A DNA stretch of 51,572 nt from Methylothermaceae bacteria B42 (GTDB lineage: Bacteria > Pseudomonadota > Gammaproteobacteria > Methylococcales > Methylothermaceae): NCBI GenBank assembly GCA_001566965.1, contig LSNW01000034.1, forward strand, positions 1-51,572. The letters run 5' to 3'. The notes under the pieces are model-generated. The model saw only the letters and a list, made by a program, of their open reading frames with translations, ran no database searches and was not told where the DNA came from. This document shows positions 45,520 through 51,572 of this stretch, piece after piece (positions within the stretch are counted from its first letter, which is position 1; each line of letters opens with the position of its first letter). The translations under genes were made by a program, and so were the position numbers.

Positions 45520-45882
45520 ATGCGAAAAAGTCTTTTGACGGGTGTGTTGATACTGTTTTCCCAGGCGGTTTGGAGCCACGCGATTTTGGTGGAGGCCGAG
45601 CCGGGAGACAACCAACATCTGGCCAAACCGCCCAAACAGATCAAACTGCGTTTTGATGCCGCCATCGGCAAGCGTTATCTGGCGCTGGCGGTGATTGATA
45701 AGGATCGCCACCGGGTCGACGCGGGAGATGCTTCCCGCGATTTCCTTGATCCCAGCATTGTCACCGCAACCCTGGCGTCACCGTTGCGTCCAGGCGAATA
45801 TCTGGTGCGTTACCGGGTGCAGTCGGCCGATGGCCATATCGTGACCGGGCGTTATCGTTTTATTGTAGGAGAACAGCCATGA
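45520..45882 (+). CDS. copC: CopC-type periplasmic copper-binding protein
   Basis: A 120-residue periplasmic copper protein. A signal peptide ends SQAVWS, so the mature protein begins with His (HAILVEAEPGDNQHL). CopC binds Cu(II) through the N-terminal His plus an Asp and a His in a SADGH motif: here Ser-Ala-Asp104-Gly-His106. All three ligands are therefore present. The Met/His Cu(I) site of some CopC proteins is missing. ATG at 45520 is chosen over upstream frames because AGGAG precedes it and the signal begins there. The typical partner CopD is not encoded next door; instead the next gene overlaps by 4 bases. Confidence 0.92.
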   Translation: MRKSLLTGVLILFSQAVWSHAILVEAEPGDNQHLAKPPKQIKLRFDAAIGKRYLALAVIDKDRHRVDAGDASRDFLDPSIVTATLASPLRPGEYLVRYRVQSADGHIVTGRYRFIVGEQP

Positions 45883-46499
45883 CAGTATTACACAGGTGGT
45901 TATTGCTTGCTTTGTTGCTTCCATTGACAGGCCATGCGGCGCCGCCCAAAGGCAGCGGCGGGGCGGACTGCATGGCGACGAGCGGTTTCTATATTGTGCA
46001 TTTCAATGCCTTTCAACCCGGTGTCAATAAAGACAAAGATTCCGGTAATCAACGCAAGCGGGATTTTCAGCCCTACTGCAGGGAACTGCCGCAAACCGGC
46101 AAAACCTATTTTGGCATTGATTTCATCGACCGGGATGTGCGCAAGATGCCCATTGTCATGCGGGTGGTGGAGGAGAAGACCAGCGATAACAATGATCAAA
46201 ACAATATCACCCGTACTTTGGTGAAAACCCCGGCGCGGATCTATAGCAACGGCGTGGCGGAATTGGCGGTGGATTTCGACAAGCCAGGAAATTACGCCTT
46301 GCTGATCCAATTTGGCGAGGAACCGGGATTTGGCGATGATATTCTCCGGATTCCGCTGCAAGTCGCCACCAATAATGTGCAGATTCCTTTCCTGGCTTAC
46401 GCTGCGGTGGGCGCGGGCGGCATATTCTTCGCCATGATGTGGTTTTTCCTGCTGATGGCGTTTCGTGGCGGGAAATTGGAACTGGAAAGAAAGGCGTGA
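45879..46499 (+). CDS. Exported protein with C-terminal membrane anchor, unknown function
   Basis: A 206-residue protein with a signal peptide (residues 1-20, ending TGHA), a soluble domain (about 21-168) and one hydrophobic helix near 172-195 (FLAYAAVGAGGIFFAMMWFF). It would thus be a periplasmic domain fixed to the inner membrane. The soluble part begins with a CM pair (Cys31-Met32) and has one more cysteine (Cys67), plus His41. I do not recognise the family. The general topology resembles PmoD-like periplasmic copper proteins, but their CxxxC motif is absent. It overlaps copC (ATGA) and the PepSY gene (GTGA), so all three are translationally coupled. Confidence 0.75.
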   Translation: MTVLHRWLLLALLLPLTGHAAPPKGSGGADCMATSGFYIVHFNAFQPGVNKDKDSGNQRKRDFQPYCRELPQTGKTYFGIDFIDRDVRKMPIVMRVVEEKTSDNNDQNNITRTLVKTPARIYSNGVAELAVDFDKPGNYALLIQFGEEPGFGDDILRIPLQVATNNVQIPFLAYAAVGAGGIFFAMMWFFLLMAFRGGKLELERKA

Positions 46500-47656
46500 G
46501 CAGCCAGGCTGCTTCCCGTTGGCTAACAGGGAAGCGTGCAAGAACCAAGACCAGGATGCATGGGCGGCGGTTATGGGTTCAAATTCATATTTGGATCGCC
46601 TTGTCCCTGGGTTGGCTCATAGCCTTGGTGGGCATGAGTGGCAGTGTATTGATCTACAAGGCGGAGCTGGATCAGCTTTTCCATCCCTCAGGTCAACCGC
46701 CGTCACGTTCTGGCCCACCGGTGGAAATCAGCCGGATCATGGCGGTGGCTTATTCCCTGTTTTCGAAGGACTCTGGCAGTTGGTCGCTGACTTTTCCACA
46801 AGAGACAGGCGAACCGTATCGGGTGACTTATTTCAACAATGATCTGACCCTGGATGCGGCAGAACCGGTGGACATCTGGATTGATCCTTATCAGCCCAGA
46901 TTGTTGCGCCTGGAGCAGGCGGGTGGCCGCTGGCTGGAGGATTGGCTCTACCGGTTTCATTCGACCTTGCTATTGGGCGGCCAGGGAAAAGGCTGGATTG
47001 CTGTCTTAGGTGGCGTGTTTGGCATTTCGGTGATCAGCGGCCTGTATTTGTGGTGGCCCTGGCGAAAGGCGAAGTTCCGCGGGAAACTATTGGATTTTCA
47101 TCATTGGGGCGGGATGCTTAGCGCGCCGGTATTGCTTTTTAGTATTGCCACAGGCCTGTATTTGGCGATTCCCCCGCAGTGGGTGCCCTGGTTGCACGAA
47201 GAGAAAACAACGGTTCAACAGGATTCAAGCCAAAGTCCTTATGCCGGCAAACGCCTGCCATTGTCAGTGGAAACCATCATAGACAGGACCTTGGCAGTTT
47301 TCCCTGGGAGCCAACCGAGGCGCTTGTCCTTTCCTGAAAATCTGGATGATTTTTATCTGCTGGAACTATATTGGCCAGGCTATGCCGATACCCCAAAGGG
47401 CTGGGTAAAGGTAGCGGTGGACGCCTATCTCGGGAGGGTGATTTCCTATCAATTACCGCCCCATCAAGGAGTCCGGTCGTGGCTGGAACAATGGATCTAT
47501 TTACTGCACAATGGTTCGGCCATGGGCTCCTTGGGCAGGGTGGTGTTATGTCTTGGCGGATTGTTTCCCAGTCTATTGATGGTGACAGGCACTTTAACCT
47601 GGTGGCGCCGCTATCAGCGCCGGAAAAAAAGGCGCTATGAGTTATTACCTGGCTAA
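46496..47656 (+). CDS. PepSY-associated transmembrane protein
   Basis: A 386-residue inner-membrane protein of the PepSY-TM family (PiuB-like). Helices are clear near 28-50 (IHIWIALSLGWLIALVGMSG), 145-170 (GWIAVLGGVFGISVISGLYL), 183-205 (LSAPVLLFSIATGLYLA) and near the C-terminus (GRVVLCLGGLFPSLLMVTG). Periplasmic PepSY segments lie between them. Membrane histidines (HIW, FHSTLLLGG, FHHWGGML) suggest haem-binding, as in iron reductases of siderophore systems. The start is GTG at 46496, overlapping the previous stop as GTGA; the frame is open from 46439. A metal-reductase role is inferred from family and context. Confidence 0.85.
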   Translation: MSSQAASRWLTGKRARTKTRMHGRRLWVQIHIWIALSLGWLIALVGMSGSVLIYKAELDQLFHPSGQPPSRSGPPVEISRIMAVAYSLFSKDSGSWSLTFPQETGEPYRVTYFNNDLTLDAAEPVDIWIDPYQPRLLRLEQAGGRWLEDWLYRFHSTLLLGGQGKGWIAVLGGVFGISVISGLYLWWPWRKAKFRGKLLDFHHWGGMLSAPVLLFSIATGLYLAIPPQWVPWLHEEKTTVQQDSSQSPYAGKRLPLSVETIIDRTLAVFPGSQPRRLSFPENLDDFYLLELYWPGYADTPKGWVKVAVDAYLGRVISYQLPPHQGVRSWLEQWIYLLHNGSAMGSLGRVVLCLGGLFPSLLMVTGTLTWWRRYQRRKKRRYELLPG

Positions 47657-47981
47657 GCTGGTAATCAGTGCGATTTTAATTGTTATCATCTCGGAAATTG
47701 CCAAGCGCCATGCGTTGATCGGGGCGGTTTTGGCATCCGTGCCCCTGGTATCAGTCATCGCCATGATATGGATCTATTGGGAAACCCACGATACACAGCG
47801 GATCATCGCATTCTCCCACGAGATTATGAAATTGATGCTGCCATCATTGGTGCTTTTCCTGCTGCTGCCGGAACTACTGGAAAGAAAGGCAGGGTTCTAC
47901 TTGAGTTTGGGGTTGTCGATCGCCGCTACTGCCGCTGCTTATGGTCTGACAATCTTTTTGCTTAGAAAAACGTTTTCTTGA
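47637..47981 (+). CDS. DUF3147 family membrane protein
   Basis: A 114-residue inner-membrane protein with four hydrophobic helices (near 5-22, 27-48, 65-82 and 88-110), recognised as DUF3147; the conserved IIVIISEIAKRHALIGAVLASVP-type start is seen as ISEIAKRHALIGAVLASVP. It is often found at the end of membrane-protein operons; its function is unknown. It overlaps the PepSY gene by 20 bases in another frame, so it is the last gene of the coupled unit. A 188-base gap without a gene follows. Confidence 0.8.
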   Translation: MSYYLAKLVISAILIVIISEIAKRHALIGAVLASVPLVSVIAMIWIYWETHDTQRIIAFSHEIMKLMLPSLVLFLLLPELLERKAGFYLSLGLSIAATAAAYGLTIFLLRKTFS

Positions 47982-48169
47982 ACCAGGACCACGTTATTTA
48001 AATACCTAAAGGATTGAATGGAGGGGCAGGGGGTCTGCTTCGGCTTGAATAGATGACGGAGACCTGTGTTTTGAACCTATCCTACTTGCAGACTGAATTG
48101 GATAAGCAGACAATGGCAACTATTACCTGGGGGCAGTTTTTGCATTTTTTTACGATGTAGGAGGTGGTA

Positions 48170-48772
48170 ATGATGAAAGGTTTGTTTGGTTCCATTGCGT
48201 TAAGTAAGTTTAATGGATGGCAGGTTACTGGCTTTCTGATCCTTTGTGCTTTCTTCTCGGCTAACGCCAATGCTGTGTTATTCAAAAAAGGCGATGTGGT
48301 GATGGGGGAATGCGGGGATATCTATCAAAAAGGCACAATTAAAGCCATCAAACCCAATGGCTATGTGCTCAGTTTTGATCCCAAGGAAGCCAGGCCGCTG
48401 AAATGCGTGCCCTATGTCTGGAAAGATGGATTTTTGCATCGTTATAAACCAACCCAATCTTTCGCCATTAAAGGCCACGGCGGCTTTTTATGGATTCGCG
48501 AAGCCCATCCTGACTTGAAATTCCAGCGGGGAGAGGAAGTTGGTTTTGATTTCCGGGTCGAGCGCAAGGCGTTGCCGGATAAAAAATACAAGCTGATGGG
48601 CGTGATCCGGGATATCACTTCCGATGGTTTGATTGCCATAGAAATCACCGGCGGCGATCCCAAAGGCCGGGAAGAATTTGAAAAGCGTATCGGAAGAAAT
48701 TATATGAAACTGGAAGACCACGACATGTTTCATGGGGAAAAGGTTAGGCGATTGGGTTTTAATGACAAATGA
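48170..48772 (+). CDS. Exported protein of unknown function
   Basis: A 200-residue protein with a signal peptide (hydrophobic core VTGFLILCAFFSANA, cleavage after ANA). The mature protein begins VLFKKGDVVMGECGDIYQKG and continues with a beta-rich IKAIKPNGYVLSFDPKE, which looks like a small SH3/Tudor-type barrel; this is a loose resemblance. Two cysteines (GEC and LKC) may form a disulfide. AGGAGG at 48159-48164 fits either ATG at 48170 or the next at 48173. The stop overlaps the following ATG (ATGA), so the two genes are coupled. I do not recognise the family. Confidence 0.65.
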   Translation: MMKGLFGSIALSKFNGWQVTGFLILCAFFSANANAVLFKKGDVVMGECGDIYQKGTIKAIKPNGYVLSFDPKEARPLKCVPYVWKDGFLHRYKPTQSFAIKGHGGFLWIREAHPDLKFQRGEEVGFDFRVERKALPDKKYKLMGVIRDITSDGLIAIEITGGDPKGREEFEKRIGRNYMKLEDHDMFHGEKVRRLGFNDK

Positions 48773-50205
48773 ATACAACAAACAAGGTTCTCTCCTGGAA
48801 TACGAGAGCACTACAGACTATTGCCTGCGCGGCTCTGGCTTTTTCTTGTATTGATTTTTCTTGGGCGGACGCCGTGATTGGCGTATTTTCGGATAAGACA
48901 ATCCATCAGCCGGGAACCCAACCCCCTGGCCTTTGGGTGGCGGGACAGGGGGATCAAAAGACCATGCTGGTCGATGTCCATGTGGGATTAATCGCGCCAG
49001 ATGGCACGGTCTATGAGTATCCTGATTGGAATAGGGATTTGAAGCCGTGGTTGCCCTCTTTTACACTACCTTCTAGGGCAAAAGTCTCACCTATAAAATT
49101 AACTGATCTACGGAATTTCCCAGCCCCTCTAACCCCGGGGCGCTGGCAAGTGGCTGCGGCATTGACTGAACCGGGGACACTGAAACTTATCTCTCTGGCC
49201 ACCCAGCCCCTGTTAGTAACAGGAACGAAAGCAACCGATGCGGCTGGCGATAGACTGCGATTTGGGGTCTTGAGTCTGTCGGAATTTAATAGCCATGCTG
49301 GATCGAGAGAAAGGGCCGGGAACGGGACAATGAGTTCCAGAGTGGCCTCGGGTTCTTTTATGGAGTTGTGTGCAGATGAAAATTTGGGGAATTTGCCAGA
49401 CGACCTCACTGATTTTTCCCTGGATGGTCAACCTGTGGATGAATGCCGCATACAGATCTCAGAAAAACCCGGCAGCGGCCCAGACCTTCCAACGCCGAGT
49501 GCCAGTTGTTCCACAAGTTTGCCACTTGATGCAGGTGATCCACTTGTTGTGACTTCAGATCAAGGTGTTTCCCTTCCCGTACCCCGAATACAGCCACGGA
49601 TTTCTGATAAAGTTGAAAGAAAACAAAGGCCAGGTGTTTCAGAGGCCAGCGACTTTTTATATCAAGCCCTGATGCCAGATAATTTCTTCCTGTCCAAGGC
49701 GGTTTATACCTTTTCTGGTCAGGGAGGAAGTCAGATTGGCCCATTTTCTGCGTCATTGAAGGCACCGGCCTCTCTGCAACTGGTTTCGCCTGATTTGAGC
49801 GCAAACTCCGCTGTGCTTGATCCTAATTCGGCAATGACTATACAGTGGAACGGAAATGACGGTCAGGGGATTGTCAATGTTTCATTGGTGGCTAGTAAAA
49901 CCGAAATAGACGGTGATATTCCAGATACAGGAGGGCGGGTAGTTCGGTCGCCACGGGGGAGAGGCATTACCACCAAGATAACCACCCGCATCGTCCATTG
50001 CCGGTTTGCCGATGATGGGGAAGGCAGGGTTCCAGAAAATCTTATCAAGCAGTTAACGGATGGACTGGATAATGCTTTGTCCATGCCAATCGTCATGACG
50101 GTCTTCAGAAGTCAAACGGCATTTTTTAATACTGACCGTAATGATCTGGATGTTGGAATATTTTCTATTAATTCTGGCGTAAGCGGGTCATTGTCATTGC
50201 AATAA
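48769..50205 (+). CDS. Exported protein of unknown function
   Basis: A 478-residue protein that I do not recognise. A long signal-like N-terminus (ALQTIACAALAFSCIDFSWA) would send it out of the cytoplasm. The first 150 mature residues look like a beta-sandwich (VHVGLIAPDGTVYEYPDW, LTPGRWQVAAALTEPG). The middle is low-complexity with Pro/Ser (DLPTPSASCSTSLPLDAGDP). The C-terminus resembles another beta domain (LQLVSPDLSANSAVLDPNSA, AMTIQWNGNDGQGIVNVSLV). Several cysteines are spread along it. It is translationally coupled to the preceding exported protein and may be its surface or periplasmic partner. No catalytic motif is seen. Confidence 0.65.
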   Translation: MNTTNKVLSWNTRALQTIACAALAFSCIDFSWADAVIGVFSDKTIHQPGTQPPGLWVAGQGDQKTMLVDVHVGLIAPDGTVYEYPDWNRDLKPWLPSFTLPSRAKVSPIKLTDLRNFPAPLTPGRWQVAAALTEPGTLKLISLATQPLLVTGTKATDAAGDRLRFGVLSLSEFNSHAGSRERAGNGTMSSRVASGSFMELCADENLGNLPDDLTDFSLDGQPVDECRIQISEKPGSGPDLPTPSASCSTSLPLDAGDPLVVTSDQGVSLPVPRIQPRISDKVERKQRPGVSEASDFLYQALMPDNFFLSKAVYTFSGQGGSQIGPFSASLKAPASLQLVSPDLSANSAVLDPNSAMTIQWNGNDGQGIVNVSLVASKTEIDGDIPDTGGRVVRSPRGRGITTKITTRIVHCRFADDGEGRVPENLIKQLTDGLDNALSMPIVMTVFRSQTAFFNTDRNDLDVGIFSINSGVSGSLSLQ

Positions 50206-50322
50206 CCTGTGGTGTGTTCGGAAATTTCAGGATGAAAATAATTGCCGGGGTTTTATATCAACAGATAAAGAAGATATTTACTATGCTTGGCAATAGGAAT
50301 TATGGATTAGTGGGGTTTCCAC

Positions 50323-51243
50323 ATGAATGCCAAGCAGCCTTGCTTTACTCAGTTACATATTGATACAGCCCGTTTTGCCAGTGATGATTTCAATCTTTTC
50401 CATGATCCTGTCAAATGGCGAAGACTAAAGAATAATCCTTTCGAAGGTCCTATTGTATTGGGATTCCAGACCGAATGTTGGTTGGCTGAAGCGCTGCGGG
50501 AAATACAAGAAAGTTATACCAATCCCCAATTAATTCGTGAATTGCGTTGTAGTAATTTTCAGATCAATTTTGCCGGGGCGCTCAAACCCGGCCAATCCTT
50601 TAAGCTAATCGTCAAAAAACCCAAGTGGGACCATGACAAGGGAATACTGAGCTATCGGGTCATGATCAAAAATGAGAATGGAATCGTATTAATGGGATAT
50701 CACCGTCTTTCCCGCCAAGCGCTTACTTTGGGGAAAGAGGATTTAACGTTAATACCAAATCTGGACTCGTGCGTGGATCGGAAACCGGTGACAGGCACAC
50801 CGTATTTTCTCAAGCGAAAATACATGATGACTGCCAATGCAAAAAATTTTCTGCTTGGGTCACTGGTGGATCCAAGCCATTATTTTGATGAATTGGAAAA
50901 TAAAGTGATATTTCCGGAGCTATTTCCCGTGAGTTATATTTCTTGCGCATTATTGGAACGCGCCCATACGCGTGGCCACGACTTTGAAACAGATCCTATG
51001 GTATATACCCAACACCACATTTCCCTGGATCGGGTTCTGACCGAAAACCTAAAAAGTAATGACATCCTTAATATATTGGTAGCCCCGGAAGATAGTAATC
51101 CAGAGGATGAGATGCAAACCAATAGCCAACAGGAAAAATACCATTGTTTTGGAATAGTAGATGGCCAAGTATTATTCCGTGCCAGGATTGCTTTGGCGCC
51201 ACTGTCTGAAGTCGTTAAAGCGCACGCAAAGTGTAAAGGTTAA
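50323..51243 (+). CDS. MaoC-like / double-hotdog protein
   Basis: A 306-residue protein whose N-terminal segment (DDFNLFHDPVKW, then NPFEGPIVLGFQTECWL) mirrors the (R)-hydratase motif of MaoC/PhaJ enzymes: Asp22 and His27 have the 5-residue spacing of the catalytic pair, though the usual NPxH is NLFH and IVHG is IVLG. The length allows two hotdog domains; the C-terminal half has no recognisable motif. It may hydrate or bind acyl thioesters, or may be a non-catalytic relative. No acyl-carrier, synthase or ketoreductase gene adjoins it. No strong ribosome site precedes the ATG. Confidence 0.55.
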   Translation: MNAKQPCFTQLHIDTARFASDDFNLFHDPVKWRRLKNNPFEGPIVLGFQTECWLAEALREIQESYTNPQLIRELRCSNFQINFAGALKPGQSFKLIVKKPKWDHDKGILSYRVMIKNENGIVLMGYHRLSRQALTLGKEDLTLIPNLDSCVDRKPVTGTPYFLKRKYMMTANAKNFLLGSLVDPSHYFDELENKVIFPELFPVSYISCALLERAHTRGHDFETDPMVYTQHHISLDRVLTENLKSNDILNILVAPEDSNPEDEMQTNSQQEKYHCFGIVDGQVLFRARIALAPLSEVVKAHAKCKG

Positions 51244-51522
51244 CATTCGATTGGACAATCATCGGTTTTTCGAGCGTCAAATGATAACGGCAAGTGATTC
51301 TATTTCCTCGCCAGCAAATGCTCCCCCTTGGTTATACCATGCGATTCCAACGATTTTTTAACGAATTGGTTATTTCATGCAGTACAAGACGAATCTTCCA
51401 ACCTTACCGCCGGGAGTGGATTGAAACTTATTTGGGAGTGTGGTTTTCCCCTTGCGTACGCCGCGAACCACGGAAGCCAAGCGCCGCCTGGAAAAGCGGC
51501 GCTGTCATGTTGACACAAGGAG
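51244..51522. other. Intergenic region with a GC hairpin
   Basis: No convincing gene is seen; several short frames overlap without coding character. A perfect 8-base stem (AGCGCCGC / GCGGCGCT, 8-base loop) lies at 51480-51503. No T-run follows on either strand, so it is not a standard terminator. Confidence 0.4.
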
Positions 51523-51572
51523 TCAGATTCCTTTCTGAGCAGGAGTCAACTCTTTGAGCCAGCCTTCCACTT
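51523..51572 (-). CDS. Possible 3' end of a truncated minus-strand gene
   Basis: Reading the minus strand from the window edge, an open frame gives VEGWLKELTPAQKGI and then TGA (complement of 51523-51525). The composition is protein-like (a Trp/Leu/Lys amphipathic end), but 15 residues are too few to name a family. It is convergent with the hotdog-like gene. Confidence 0.25.
   Translation of the reverse strand, partial: VEGWLKELTPAQKGI

Noticed and set aside
37001-47981. Methanobactin biosynthesis or uptake cluster
   Set aside because: A TonB receptor and MauG-like peroxidase are present, but no precursor peptide, MbnB/MbnC pair or MbnP-like protein was found; the resemblance stays at family level.
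51480-51503. Perfect 8-base hairpin as a transcription terminator
   Set aside because: No T-run follows on either strand, and the 8-base loop is long for an intrinsic terminator.

Overview
The window reads as chromosomal DNA of a Gram-negative gammaproteobacterium of roughly even base composition. The best evidence is the bamA-skp-fabZ-lpxA-rnhB block followed by dnaE, which is the gammaproteobacterial order with some genes missing, plus a DUF3135 gene and PilZ/DUF1631/GGDEF/EAL proteins. Formate dehydrogenase, copper and c-type cytochrome genes would fit a methylotroph-like or other respiratory chemotroph. No methane- or methanol-oxidation gene is present, so that is only a guess. No rRNA, tRNA, CRISPR array, prophage or complete insertion sequence was found.

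Layout. 1-323: GC-rich palindromes, no gene. 324-1067: AIM24-family protein. 1245-6167: exported, membrane-bound formate dehydrogenase operon (small TAT protein, Cys-type catalytic subunit, FeS subunit, small lipoprotein, cytochrome b). 6282-10082: PilZ-DUF1631-degenerate GGDEF-EAL protein. 10373-15837: phoU, bamA, skp, fabZ, lpxA, rnhB. 15768-18311: PAS-GGDEF-EAL protein running tail-to-tail into rnhB. 18607-22442: dnaE and a DUF3135 gene. 22635-24722: groES-groEL with a promoter, a CIRCE-like operator and a clear terminator. 24729-24900: small inverted-repeat element. 25012-31125: two unknown genes, TraB/GumN-like protein, PilZ protein, second DUF1631 protein, acyl-CoA thioesterase. 31146-36999: ppsA, a PfkB-type kinase, a histidine-decarboxylase-like PLP enzyme, a PsiE-like membrane protein and an OmpR-type response regulator. 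37001-42647 (minus): cytochrome c, TAT metallophosphoesterase, di-haem peroxidase; then a 263-bp MITE-like element; then a sensor kinase and a second di-haem peroxidase. 42884-47981 (plus): small periplasmic protein, TonB-dependent receptor, CopC, an anchored periplasmic protein of unknown function, PepSY membrane protein, DUF3147 protein. 48170-51243: two unknown exported proteins and a MaoC/hotdog-like protein.

The most interesting part is 37-48 kb. A receptor-CopC-PepSY-DUF3147 group, tightly overlapping from copC onward, faces away from a peroxidase/sensor-kinase pair, with a second peroxidase/metallophosphoesterase/cytochrome operon close by. Together these look like an envelope module for metal (probably copper) handling and redox sensing. 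CopC keeps all three Cu(II) ligands, but the receptor substrate and the roles of several partners are unknown. A second theme is cyclic-di-GMP: four genes here carry PilZ, DUF1631, GGDEF or EAL domains, including two DUF1631 paralogues in different architectures.
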